A stretch of 58,033 bases of DNA from CAZGMC01 sp964526565. GTDB lineage: Bacteria; Pseudomonadota; Alphaproteobacteria; DSM-16000; Inquilinaceae. The notes below the pieces were generated by a model. The model did not search any database, had not been told where the DNA came from, and saw nothing but the letters and a program-made list of their open reading frames with translations. Below, piece after piece: positions 1-8,366 of this stretch. Location of the stretch: contig CAZGMC010000012.1 of the NCBI GenBank assembly GCA_964526565.1, positions 1-58,033 on the forward strand. Direction: 5' to 3'. Both the position numbers and the translations under genes were made by a program. The first letter of the stretch is position 1, and each line of letters starts with the position of its first letter.

Positions 1-1260
1 GTCGGCCAGCACGACGCCAAGCGCGCCGTGGCCATTGCCCTGCGCAACCGCTGGCGCCGTCAGCAGCTGCCGGAAGGCATGCGCGAGGAGGTGCTGCCCA
101 AGAACATCCTGATGATCGGCCCGACCGGCGTCGGCAAGACGGAGATCGCCCGCCGCCTGGCGCGGCTGGCCGAGGCGCCGTTCCTGAAGGTGGAGGCGAC
201 CAAGTTCACCGAGGTCGGCTATGTCGGCCGCGATGTCGAGCAGATCGTCCGCGACCTGGTCGAGATCGCCATCACCATGACCCGCGACCGACTGCGCAAG
301 GAGGTCACGGCCAAGGCCGAGATGGCCGCCGAGGAGCGCGTGCTCAACGCCCTGGTCGGCGAGCACGCCAGCCCGGAGACGCGCAACAAGTTCCGCCGCA
401 TGCTGCGCGACGGCGACCTGAACGACCGCGAGATCGAGGTCCAGGTGCAGGACAGCGGCATGGGCCAGTTGCCGACCTTCGACATCCCCGGCATGCCCGG
501 CGCCCAGATGGGCATGCTCAACCTGAACGATATTTTCGGCAAGGCCTTCGGCGGCCGCACCAAGACGCGGCGCATGAGCGTCGGCGAAAGCCACACCATC
601 CTGATCGCCGAGGAGTCCGACAAGCTGCTCGACCAGGAGAAGGTGGTGGCCGAGGCGATCGGCACGGTGGAGCAGAACGGCATCGTCTTCCTGGATGAGA
701 TCGACAAGATCACCGCCCGATCGGAACGCATCGGCGCCGACGTCAGCCGCGAGGGCGTGCAGCGCGACCTGCTGCCGCTGATCGAGGGCACCCAGGTGGC
801 GACCAAGCACGGCACGGTGCGCACCGACCATATCCTGTTCATCGCCTCGGGCGCCTTCCACCTAGCCAAGCCGTCGGACCTGCTGCCCGAGCTGCAGGGC
901 CGTCTGCCGATCCGCGTCGAATTGACGGCGCTGGACCGCGACGATTTCCGCCGCATCCTGACCGAGCCGGAGGCCAGCCTGATCAAGCAATACAAGGCGC
1001 TGCTGGGCACCGAGGAAGTCACCCTGGAGTTCGCCGACGACGCCATCGACGAGCTGGCCGGCCTGGCGGCGGAGATCAACAGCTCGGTGGAGAACATCGG
1101 CGCCCGCCGCCTGCACACGGTGATGGAGCGCCTGCTCGACGAGATCAGCTTCACCGCCAGTGACCGCGGCGGCGAGACCATCACCATCGACGCCGCCTAC
1201 GTCCGCGACCGCGTCAGCCCGCTGGCCAAGGATGCCGACCTGAGCAAGTTCATTCTGTAG
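1..1260 (+). CDS. hslU: HslU, ATPase subunit of the HslUV protease (5' end outside window)
   Basis: AAA+ unfoldase that recognises and threads protein substrates into the HslV peptidase in the cytoplasm. The reading frame is open from base 1, and comparison with E. coli HslU suggests only about 18-20 N-terminal residues are missing. Visible landmarks are VGQHDAKRAVAIALRNRWRR at the start, Walker A GPTGVGKT, the pore-loop stretch EVGYVGRDVE, an inserted I domain, Walker B FLDEIDK, the DVSREGVQRDLLPL and GRLPIRVEL sensor regions, and ENIGARRLHTV. The C-terminal tail ends SKFIL, the form that docks into HslV. The stop is TAG. hslV would be expected just upstream, outside the window. A tandem repeat follows the stop. 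The identification is secure; only the start is unseen. Confidence 0.97.
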   Translation, partial: VGQHDAKRAVAIALRNRWRRQQLPEGMREEVLPKNILMIGPTGVGKTEIARRLARLAEAPFLKVEATKFTEVGYVGRDVEQIVRDLVEIAITMTRDRLRKEVTAKAEMAAEERVLNALVGEHASPETRNKFRRMLRDGDLNDREIEVQVQDSGMGQLPTFDIPGMPGAQMGMLNLNDIFGKAFGGRTKTRRMSVGESHTILIAEESDKLLDQEKVVAEAIGTVEQNGIVFLDEIDKITARSERIGADVSREGVQRDLLPLIEGTQVATKHGTVRTDHILFIASGAFHLAKPSDLLPELQGRLPIRVELTALDRDDFRRILTEPEASLIKQYKALLGTEEVTLEFADDAIDELAGLAAEINSSVENIGARRLHTVMERLLDEISFTASDRGGETITIDAAYVRDRVSPLAKDADLSKFIL

Positions 1261-1330
1261 GGGTGGAGTGCCTTGGCGCCTATGGCCACCAGCGGGTCAT
1301 TGCGCACCCCGATCTCGGCTCGACTTTGGC

Positions 1331-1394
1331 CATGCAGGCAGGCGGCCATGCAGGCAGGCGGCCATGCAGGCAGGCGGCCGTGCAGGCAGGCGAG
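1331..1394. repeat. 16-bp tandem repeat, 4 copies
   Basis: Unit CATGCAGGCAGGCGGC is repeated head to tail at 1331, 1347, 1363 and 1379, with the last copy diverged at both ends. It lies between the convergent 3' ends of hslU and phaC. There are no spacers, so it is not a CRISPR array. It looks like a minisatellite. Confidence 0.9.
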
Positions 1395-1464
1395 CAGGCG
1401 GCCTGGACGGGGCCGTCGCACGCCGGGCGTGGAATGTCGCCCTCGCCAGGTTCACGGTGCCGGT

Positions 1465-3375
1465 TCACGTCTGGTACACATACGTCCCCGGCGCGTCCTC
1501 CAGTGGCGGGTAGCCGCCGTCCGCGGCGCCCATGGGCGGCGGGTCGACCTGCGGGCCGGCGGCGCGTTCGGCCAGCCATTCGGCCCAGGCCGGCCACCAC
1601 GAGCCGTCGCGGCACGGCGCCTGGGCGGCCCAGCGGTCCGGCGGGATGTAGTTGTCGCCCTCGTACAGCGTCTGGATCCGGTAGTGCCGGCCGCGGTGGC
1701 CCGGCTCGCTGATGACGCCGGCGTTGTGGCCGCCATCGGTCAGCACGAAGGTGACGTCCGTATCGGTGACCAGCTTGACCTTGTAGACGGACTCCCAGGG
1801 CGCGATGTGGTCCTTGGTCGTCGCCACCGAGAAGATCGGCGCCTTGATGTCGGTCAGCGCGATCGGGTGACCCTCGACGGCGAACCGCCCGCGTGACAGC
1901 CGGTTCTCCAGGAACAGCGAGCGCAGGTATTCCGAATGCATGCGATAGGGCATGCGCGTGGCGTCGGCATTCCACGCCATCAGGTCGATCATCTTGTCGC
2001 GCTCGCCCATCATGTACTGCTTGACCATGCGCGAGAAGATCAGGTCGGCCGAGTTCAGCAGCTGGAAGGCGCCGGACATCTGGAAGGTGTCCAGGAAGCC
2101 GCGCGCCCACATCATGTCCTCAAGATAGGCCAGTTCGGTCTCGTCGATGAACAGCATCAGCTCGCCCGCCTCGGTGAAATCGACCTGGGCGGCGAACAGG
2201 GTGATGCTGTTGAGGAGGTCGCGGTGCGCCCGCGCCATCGCCGCGGCGGCGATCATCAGCAGGGTGCCGCCGATGCAGTAGCCGACGGCATCGACCTTGC
2301 GGTCGGGCATGATCGCTTGCACCGCGTCCAGCGCCGCCATCACGCCCAGGCGGCGGTAGGAATCGAGGCTGAGATTGCGGTCCTCCGCGGTCGGGTTCTT
2401 CCACGAGATCATGAACACGGTGTGGCCGCGGTCGACCAGGTACCTGACCAGTGAATTGTGCGGCGACAGGTCAAGAATGTAGTATTTCATGATCCACGCC
2501 GGCACGATCAGCACCGGGTTGGGGTAGACCTGCTCCGTCGCCGGCGAATACTGGATCAGCTCGATCAGGTCGTTGCGGTGCACCACCTTGCCTGGTGTCA
2601 TGGCAACGTCGCGGCCGACCTGGAAGTCCTCGACGCCGACCGGGCCCTCGCCCATGATGATGCGGCGGAAGTCCTCCATCAGGTTCTCGGTGCCGTGCCA
2701 GAAATTGGCCCCACCCGTCTCCGCCGTCTTGCGGATCACCTCGGGGTTGGACCAGGGGAAGTTGGACGGCGCGATGCGATCCAGCCGCTGGCGCATCAGG
2801 AAGTTGATCTCGCGCTCGTGCTGGGCAGTGACGCCGCGCAGGCCGGTGGTCGCCTCGTCCCACCACGCCTGCTGCAGCAGGAAGGCCTGGGCGATGACGT
2901 TGAATGGCCACTCGCGCCATTCATCGCTGCTGAAGCGCTTGTCGTGCTCGGCCGGCTCGATGACGCGGTCCTCGCCGTCGTGGTTGCGCGAGCGCATGGC
3001 GTAGAACCACAGCCGCACCGCGTCCCACCACGCCTTCTGCACCAGGTTGGCCTGCTTGCCGGGGGCGTTCTGGAAATGCGCCATCCAGTCCATGTGGGCG
3101 CGCGCCAGGGCGACCGGCGAGATGCCCATGGTCAGGTGCGCCTGGATGGCGTGCCAGACGCGGTCGACCACGTCGGGCACCACCTGCGGCATCGCCGCAG
3201 GGTCGTGGCGCCGCTGGGCGACCTGCTCGTGCCGGGTATGCGAGGTGGGCGGACGGCTGCGGCTCTCCTGGTCCGGCCTGTCCTCGGCCCGTGCCGGCCG
3301 CACGTGTTCCGGTGCCTCGGCCTGGCCGGGCTGGCCTGGCCGGGCGTTTTCGAGCCGCGTCACGGTCTCTGCCAT
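1465..3375 (-). CDS. phaC: Class I poly(3-hydroxyalkanoate) synthase
   Basis: Polymerises 3-hydroxyacyl-CoA, chiefly 3-hydroxybutyryl-CoA, into PHA at the granule surface. Product is 636 aa, slightly longer than the usual 560-600 because of a Pro/Ala/Arg-rich N-terminal extension. The lipase-like box is GYCIGG with nucleophile Cys367. The partner residues are probably Asp522 (in TKDHIAPW) and His550 (in GGHNAG). The PhaC N-terminal domain (NFLMRQRLDRIAPSNFPWSNPEV) and the alpha/beta-hydrolase core are both present. An ATG at 3375 is preceded by GAGGA at good distance. The frame stays open to 3756, but those codons look non-coding. Its partners in this window are phaR, phaA, phaB and a PhaC-like hydrolase, all 14-20 kb away. 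A possible PhaR operator lies about 35 nt upstream. Confidence 0.95.
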   Translation of the reverse strand: MAETVTRLENARPGQPGQAEAPEHVRPARAEDRPDQESRSRPPTSHTRHEQVAQRRHDPAAMPQVVPDVVDRVWHAIQAHLTMGISPVALARAHMDWMAHFQNAPGKQANLVQKAWWDAVRLWFYAMRSRNHDGEDRVIEPAEHDKRFSSDEWREWPFNVIAQAFLLQQAWWDEATTGLRGVTAQHEREINFLMRQRLDRIAPSNFPWSNPEVIRKTAETGGANFWHGTENLMEDFRRIIMGEGPVGVEDFQVGRDVAMTPGKVVHRNDLIELIQYSPATEQVYPNPVLIVPAWIMKYYILDLSPHNSLVRYLVDRGHTVFMISWKNPTAEDRNLSLDSYRRLGVMAALDAVQAIMPDRKVDAVGYCIGGTLLMIAAAAMARAHRDLLNSITLFAAQVDFTEAGELMLFIDETELAYLEDMMWARGFLDTFQMSGAFQLLNSADLIFSRMVKQYMMGERDKMIDLMAWNADATRMPYRMHSEYLRSLFLENRLSRGRFAVEGHPIALTDIKAPIFSVATTKDHIAPWESVYKVKLVTDTDVTFVLTDGGHNAGVISEPGHRGRHYRIQTLYEGDNYIPPDRWAAQAPCRDGSWWPAWAEWLAERAAGPQVDPPPMGAADGGYPPLEDAPGTYVYQT

Positions 3376-3405
3376 GGATCTGGTCCTCGTTGGCGGGCAA
3401 CCCCT

Positions 3406-3422
3406 GTTGTGCATTGCAACAC
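3406..3422. promoter_or_regulatory. Possible PhaR operator upstream of phaC
   Basis: The core TGCATTGCA (3410-3418) is a TGC-N3-GCA palindrome with partly symmetrical flanks (GTTG / ACAC). PhaR operators described in Rhodobacter and Paracoccus have TGC-N3-GCA type cores. It sits about 35 nt upstream of the phaC start, and a phaR gene is present at 17387. The sequence match is seen; the function is inferred. Confidence 0.35.
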
Positions 3423-3743
3423 ACACGACGCCCGGAAGGTTTCCGGCGCGGCCGCCGCGGGACTCGCGGGCCAGGACCGACGCCACGGCCAGCCCCGGCC
3501 ACTCCACGGTCGACGACGACACCGGCATGTTGCCCTGAAATTGGTAAGGCCGGCCGCTGGCCGAAACCGTCCAGCGGTCGCGGACATTTTGCCGCGACCG
3601 GCCCGAAGCCTGCGCCGCTGCCGGGTCGTCGCCGGAACCGGCCCGTTCGTACCGGCGTTCTTCTGATACAACGCACCAAGAGCACCAGGGGTCCGGTTGC
3701 AGTGCAGCCCGTGCCGCGCTCATGTGCGCTAAGCCTGCCTCCT

Positions 3744-3782
3744 GGCCCTGCGTCATGGCCCTGCTTCATGGCCCTGCGTCAT
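3744..3782. repeat. 13-bp tandem repeat, 3 copies
   Basis: Unit GGCCCTGCGTCAT occurs three times in a row, the middle copy with one change (CTTCAT). It lies 80 bases upstream of the secreted-protein gene. Confidence 0.85.
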
Positions 3783-3863
3783 GGCCGGCCACAAGGGGGC
3801 GCGGCCGGTACCGGCCGGCGGCCGCGCCCTGCCTGCCTTGAACCGGCATCGGGAGAAACCATC

Positions 3864-4658
3864 ATGCCGCAGTTCCGCATGGGGCTCGCCCTGCCCGCCG
3901 CCCTGATCATCGCCGTCCTGGCCGTGCTGGCGGGCGCACCGCCGGCCCTGGCCGAGCCGACGGAACTCACCATTCGCGCCATCAGCCGCAACGGCAAGTT
4001 CATCGGCACCAGCCTGGGCGGCGCCCGCATCCTGCTGCACGATGCCGAGACGGGCGCGTTGCTGGCCAGCGGCGTGACCGCCGGCACCACCGGCGACACG
4101 CAGCGCATCATGCAGGACGCCCACACCCGCGGCGCGCCGGTGGCGACGCCGGACGCCGCCGCCTGGACGACCACGCTGGACCTCGACCGGCCGACCCGCG
4201 TCCGTGCCACGGTGACCGGTCCGCTGGCCCAGCCGCAGGCACTCACCACGGTCACGGCCGAGCAATGGCTGGTGCCCGGCCGTGACTACACGGTTGGCGA
4301 CGGCTGGGTGCTGGAGGTGCCGGGCCTGGTCGTCGACGTGCTCGACCCGCCGGCCCACGTCAAGCTGACCGAGGCGGGCGAGGGCGTGACCGTGCAGGCC
4401 AATGTCATGATGATGTGCGGCTGCCCGATCGAGCCCGGCGGCCTGTGGGATGCCGCGGATACCGACGTCGTGGCGGTGCTCTACCGCGACGGTGAGCGGG
4501 TCGCCGAGGTGCCGCTCGCCTATGCCGGCACGCCAAGCCAGTTCGAGGCGACGCTGCCGGTCGACCAGCCCGGCACCTACGAGGCGGTGGTCCATGCCTA
4601 TCGCGAAGCCGAGGGCAACACCGGCCTCGATCGCACGACCTTTATCATTGAGGACTAG
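3864..4658 (+). CDS. Secreted protein of unknown function with CGC-PIEPGG motif
   Basis: Family not recognised with confidence. The 264-aa product begins with a typical signal peptide: a hydrophobic stretch at residues 7-25 and a likely cleavage after ALA30. It should therefore be periplasmic or exported. The mature part is beta-rich, with two sections resembling extracellular all-beta domains. A motif MMMCGCPIEPGG puts Cys185 and Cys187 two residues apart, followed by Gly and Pro, which could be a metal or disulfide site. The protein ends RTTFIIED. The ATG at 3864 is preceded by GGGAGAAA, a good ribosome-binding site. It is alone on its strand until the SLBB protein 195 bases downstream. That spacing and an intervening repeat argue against tight co-transcription. 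Confidence 0.75.
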   Translation: MPQFRMGLALPAALIIAVLAVLAGAPPALAEPTELTIRAISRNGKFIGTSLGGARILLHDAETGALLASGVTAGTTGDTQRIMQDAHTRGAPVATPDAAAWTTTLDLDRPTRVRATVTGPLAQPQALTTVTAEQWLVPGRDYTVGDGWVLEVPGLVVDVLDPPAHVKLTEAGEGVTVQANVMMMCGCPIEPGGLWDAADTDVVAVLYRDGERVAEVPLAYAGTPSQFEATLPVDQPGTYEAVVHAYREAEGNTGLDRTTFIIED

Positions 4659-4754
4659 TCCGACCGGTCGGCCGGGCCGTCGGATGGAACACCAGGGTCT
4701 TCGCCGATCCCATCGGCCCTCCAGCCGATCAACCTGGACGTGTTGCCATGCGTC

Positions 4755-4788
4755 AACGACATTGACACTGGAACGACATTGACGCTGG
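4755..4788. repeat. 17-bp tandem repeat, 2 copies
   Basis: Two copies of AACGACATTGACACTGG, the second with one change (GACGC). Each copy contains a TTGAC(A/G) hexamer, so the repeat may affect promoter strength for the gene starting at 4854. No well-spaced -10 was found. Confidence 0.8.
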
Positions 4789-4853
4789 CCAGCCGCGGCG
4801 ATCCGTGCCATCATGCACGCTATAGTATGGTATGCATGTGACCATCCTCGCGA

Positions 4854-7800
4854 ATGAAGGCCATGATCCCGGCATTGCCCGTTGCGGTCATCGTGCTTGC
4901 CGCGTTCATCGCCATGACGCCGCCGGCGGCCGCCGTCGCCGGGGCGGCTGCCGATGGCGGCCCCGGAGCGACCGAGGCCGGGCCGCCGTCGCGCCTGGAG
5001 GCCATGTACGGCGCGCGCGCCGGCATGCCGCTGTGGCAGTTCGGCCATCGCCTGTTCGACCGGCCGGGGCCGGCAGCGGCCGGTCCGGTGGGAGCAGTGC
5101 CGCCGGACTACGTGCTGGGCAGCGGCGACCGGCTGACGGTCACCTTCCGCGGCCAGCGCAACGACAGCCTGACTGTGGCCGTCGACCGCGACGGCCGCAT
5201 CCTGCTGCCCGAGCTGCGCCCGGTCGGCGCCGCCGGTCGCACCCTGGCCGAGGTGCGCGCCGAACTGGAGGCGGAGGCCGCCGCCACCCTGACCGCCACC
5301 GACATCTATGTCTCGCTGGCCGAGGTGCGCCAGATCGGCGTGCTGGTGGCCGGCGAGGTGGCGCGGCCGGGCCGGCTCGAGCTGACGGTGTTCGCCACCG
5401 TGCTCGATGCGCTGTACGCCGCCGGCGGGATCACCCGCCAGGGCAGCCTGCGCGCCGTGCGCCTGGTCCGCGCCGGCACGGCCACGACGATCGACCTCTA
5501 TGCGCTGCTGCAGGGCGGGCCGTCCGACGCCGACCTGCCGCTGCGCGACGGCGACCGCATCGTCGTGCCGCCGCTCGGCGCCACCCTGGCGGTGGCCGGC
5601 GCCGTGCGCCGCCCGGCCGTCTACGAGCTGCCGCCCGACGATCCGGGCATCACCGCCGACGCGGCCGTGGCGCTGGCCGGCGGCCCGCTGGTGCCGGGGC
5701 CGGTGCGGCGGCTGCGCCTGGCCATCGGCCCCGACGGCGAGGAGCACACCGGTCAGGTCGGGCCGCAGGCCGCTCTGGGCGACGGCGACGTGCTGCTGGT
5801 GACGCCGCTGGCCGCGGCGCGGGCCGGCGCCGTCACCCTGGCCGGGCACGTCGAGGTGCCGGGCGCCTACGCTCTGGACGAGGCGGCGACGCTGGGCCGC
5901 CTGCTCGGCGACGGCAGCCGGCTGCGGCCCGATCCGTACCTGCCGTTCGCCGTGCTGGAAACCGACGACCCGGCGACGCGGGCGCGGGTGCTGCAGCCGG
6001 TCGACCTGCAGGCGGTGCTGGCCGGCCGCGCCGACCGCCGCCTGCATGACGGCGACACGGTGATCGTGCTGGGCGGCGCCGACGTGCGGTTCCTGACCTC
6101 GGCACCGGTGCTGGCCCTGCTGCGCGGCGAGGCGCTGCCGGCCGACGACCTGGAGCGATGCGCCGGGCTGGCGGCGCTGGCGCGGGCGCTGAGCGGCGCC
6201 GCGGGACGGGCGCTCGCCGCCGGGCCGATTGCCGAAGCGGCGCACCGGCTGGCGCCGGAGCGCACTGCCTGTCCGACAAGCTTCGATGCCTACCCCGACG
6301 TGCTGCCGCTGGCATTGCACCATGGCGTGCTGCTGTGGCGCGGCGTGCCGCGGCCGGGCGTCTATCCGGCGGCATCGCAGGCGGCGCTGGGCGACCTGCT
6401 GCGGCTGGCCGGCCGCACCGACCTGCCGGCGCCGCCGCGGCGGGCCGGGCCGGGCGACGTGGTCGCGGTGCCGGAGCCGGGCGTGACCCTGGCCGGGCAC
6501 GTCTGGCTGCCGGGGCCACGGCCGCTGGCGGCGGCGCCCAGCCTGGCGGTGCTGTTCGACCGCGGCGAGGCGTTGCGCCCCGACGCCTACCCGCTGATCG
6601 GCGTCATCGCGCGGCGCGACCCGGTCAGCCTGGGGCGGCGCTTCGTCGCCTTCTCGCCGCAGGCGGTGCTGACCGGGGCCGGCGACCTGCGCCTCGGCGA
6701 CGATGACCGGGTGCTGGTGTTCGACCCGGCCGAGGCACGGCGGCTGGCCGCCGCCGGCAGCGCAGCCGGCACCGCAGCGGCCGGCGACGGCGAGACCGGG
6801 CCGTGGCTCGATGCGGCATACGGGCCGGGGCGCGGCGGTCCGGGGGCCGGGCCGGGCGGCGACGATGTGGCGCTGGCCCGCTTCCTGGCCGACCATGCGG
6901 TGGTGCTGGGCGGGGCGGTGGCACGACCGGGCCCGTACCCGGTGGCCGGCGACACGGCCCTGGCCCACCTGCTCGACGCCGCCGGCGGCCTGTCGCGCGA
7001 GGCCGACCTGACCAATGCCGAGATCACCACCGTCGACCGGACGCCGGGCGGCGACGCGCTGCAGGCTGGACGCACCCTGGTCAACCTGACGGTGTACCCG
7101 CCCGCGACCGTGGTCGTGCGGCCGGGCGATGCGGTACGGGTCCATCCGCTGGTCGACCCGGTGACGCCGCGCGGCGTGACGATTCGCGGCGAGGTGCGGC
7201 GGCCCGGCGCCTACGACCTGGTGGCCGGCGAGCGGCTGTCGCAACTGATCGCGCGAGCCGGCGGCCTGACCCCGCAGGCCTATTCCGACGGCGCCGTGTT
7301 CACCCGAGTCGCCGAGCGCGAGCGCCAGCGCGCCCGCTTCCGCCAGACGGCCGCCGAGCTCGACCGCCGGCTGGCCGGCGCGCTGACCGAGCCGGAGCGG
7401 CCGGGCCAGGCGGAGATCGACCTGGCCCAGGACCTGGCCGACCAGTTGCGCGCCGTCGAGCCGACCGGACGGGTGGTGGTCGAGGCCGACCCGGACATGC
7501 TGCGCGCCAACCCGGCGCTGGACGTGGTGCTGCAGCCGGGCGACACGCTCTACATCCCGCCCCGCGAGCAAAGCGTGACGGTGACCGGCGAGGTGCTGGC
7601 GCCGGCCACCCTGCAGTTCCGCTCCGGCAAGACGGTCCGCGACTATGTCCGCGAGGCCGGCGGCTACACCCACGACGCCGACCGCGACCGCATCTACGTG
7701 GTCTATCCCGACGGCAGCGCCCAGCCGATTGCGCCGTCGCTGTGGCGGTTCGAGGCGGTGCACATCCCGCCGGGCTCGACCGTCGTCGTGCCGCGCGACC

Positions 7801-7898
7801 CGGCGCCGTTCGACTTCCTGGCCTTTTCGGGGAACGTCGCCACGATCCTCGGCCAGATCGCCGTCACGGCGGCGTCGTTGGCGGTGCTGTCGGATTGA
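4854..7898 (+). CDS. Giant SLBB-repeat polysaccharide export-like protein
   Basis: Probable envelope protein of the Wza/polysaccharide-export superfamily, 1014 aa against about 200-400 for ordinary export proteins. An N-terminal hydrophobic stretch (residues 4-28) looks like a signal sequence. PDYVLGSGDRLTVTFRG begins a Poly_export-type domain at about residue 85. Eight segments then follow the SLBB pattern G-x-V-x-x-P-G-x-Y. They start near residues 163, 245, 328, 492, 544, 682, 776 and 908, for example GEVARPGRLEL, GHVEVPGAYAL, GAVARPGPYPV and GEVRRPGAYDL. A hydrophobic C-terminal tail at about 990-1012 could anchor it. No Cys lipobox is evident, unlike Wza. The ATG at 4854 has no clear Shine-Dalgarno; codon 4 is another ATG. 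No other polysaccharide gene is adjacent. The superfamily is clear; the transported glycan is unknown. Confidence 0.85.
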   Translation: MKAMIPALPVAVIVLAAFIAMTPPAAAVAGAAADGGPGATEAGPPSRLEAMYGARAGMPLWQFGHRLFDRPGPAAAGPVGAVPPDYVLGSGDRLTVTFRGQRNDSLTVAVDRDGRILLPELRPVGAAGRTLAEVRAELEAEAAATLTATDIYVSLAEVRQIGVLVAGEVARPGRLELTVFATVLDALYAAGGITRQGSLRAVRLVRAGTATTIDLYALLQGGPSDADLPLRDGDRIVVPPLGATLAVAGAVRRPAVYELPPDDPGITADAAVALAGGPLVPGPVRRLRLAIGPDGEEHTGQVGPQAALGDGDVLLVTPLAAARAGAVTLAGHVEVPGAYALDEAATLGRLLGDGSRLRPDPYLPFAVLETDDPATRARVLQPVDLQAVLAGRADRRLHDGDTVIVLGGADVRFLTSAPVLALLRGEALPADDLERCAGLAALARALSGAAGRALAAGPIAEAAHRLAPERTACPTSFDAYPDVLPLALHHGVLLWRGVPRPGVYPAASQAALGDLLRLAGRTDLPAPPRRAGPGDVVAVPEPGVTLAGHVWLPGPRPLAAAPSLAVLFDRGEALRPDAYPLIGVIARRDPVSLGRRFVAFSPQAVLTGAGDLRLGDDDRVLVFDPAEARRLAAAGSAAGTAAAGDGETGPWLDAAYGPGRGGPGAGPGGDDVALARFLADHAVVLGGAVARPGPYPVAGDTALAHLLDAAGGLSREADLTNAEITTVDRTPGGDALQAGRTLVNLTVYPPATVVVRPGDAVRVHPLVDPVTPRGVTIRGEVRRPGAYDLVAGERLSQLIARAGGLTPQAYSDGAVFTRVAERERQRARFRQTAAELDRRLAGALTEPERPGQAEIDLAQDLADQLRAVEPTGRVVVEADPDMLRANPALDVVLQPGDTLYIPPREQSVTVTGEVLAPATLQFRSGKTVRDYVREAGGYTHDADRDRIYVVYPDGSAQPIAPSLWRFEAVHIPPGSTVVVPRDPAPFDFLAFSGNVATILGQIAVTAASLAVLSD

Positions 7899-8055
7899 CA
7901 GGGCGGCCGACGCGGCTGTGCCGCCGGCCGCGGCGACCACAAGCGATCCGGACCGGCCCTCCTGGCGGTCGGCCGCAGCCATCCCCAGAATCAGTGGATG
8001 GCCCTGTGGGCAACTCTGGGGAACGCCGCCCGGTGCCTGCAAACCGGCCGGGTTT

Positions 8056-8100
8056 ATCGTATGCCGGCGGTCAAGCACTGTTTGTCGCCACTCATACGAT
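8056..8100. promoter_or_regulatory. 8-bp inverted repeat upstream of small-protein gene
   Basis: ATCGTATG (8056-8063) and CATACGAT (8093-8100) form a perfect inverted repeat spaced by 29 bases. It ends 49 bases before the start of the 55-aa gene, so an operator or an RNA stem is possible. The symmetry is seen; the function is not known. Confidence 0.3.
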
Positions 8101-8149
8101 TTCCGGTCCCCCTGCCGGGGCAAGGTCCGGTCGACGCGAGGAGAGCGAA

Positions 8150-8317
8150 ATGGCGAAGAAGCCCGCGTCCGGTCCGCCGCCGCCCGGCCAGACCACTGCC
8201 AAGCCGCCGTCGCCCGGCCGGCCCACCCGCGGCAAGGCCAACCCCGATCTAACGCCGCAGACGCGCAAGATGCTGGGCAAGCACTATGCCAACAAATACC
8301 ACACGAAGCGGGGCTGA
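8150..8317 (+). CDS. Small basic proline-rich protein, 55 aa
   Basis: Not recognised. The ATG at 8150 has a strong ribosome-binding site (GAGGAGAG, 7 nt upstream), which is the main reason to call it. The product is Lys/Pro/Gly-rich in its first 38 residues and ends in a positively charged tail, TRKMLGKHYANKYHTKRG. It has no signal peptide or membrane segment. The composition would suit a nucleic-acid-binding or ribosome-associated small protein, but that is inference. It sits between the SLBB protein gene (upstream, same strand) and the convergent symporter gene, only 49 bases from the latter's stop. Its frame is the same as a long shadow frame of the SLBB gene, so the start rests on the ribosome-binding site. 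Confidence 0.6.
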   Translation: MAKKPASGPPPPGQTTAKPPSPGRPTRGKANPDLTPQTRKMLGKHYANKYHTKRG

Positions 8318-8366
8318 GCCGGATCGACAACCGTGGCAGCAGGGCCGCTGGCATCACGCCCCGCCC

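Larger units (their letters stand above)
3376..3863. other. Divergent intergenic region, phaC / secreted protein
   Basis: This 488-base region separates two divergent start codons, so it must carry both promoters. It holds an imperfect palindrome near 3406-3422 and a three-copy 13-bp repeat at 3744-3782. Open frames crossing it on both strands have no recognisable protein similarity. Confidence 0.6.

Noticed and set aside
1331..1394. Possible CRISPR array
   Set aside because: Units of 16 bp are directly adjacent with no spacers; the same holds for the other tandem repeats.
4762..4826. Promoter from TTGACA/TTGACG and TATAGT upstream of the SLBB gene
   Set aside because: The hexamers are too far apart (about 36 and 53 bases) for a sigma-70 promoter.
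3753..8357. 1534-codon open frame on the minus strand
   Set aside because: Antisense to the SLBB protein gene and the secreted protein. The translation is Gly/Arg/His/Gln-rich without domains, as expected for the complement of a GC-rich gene.
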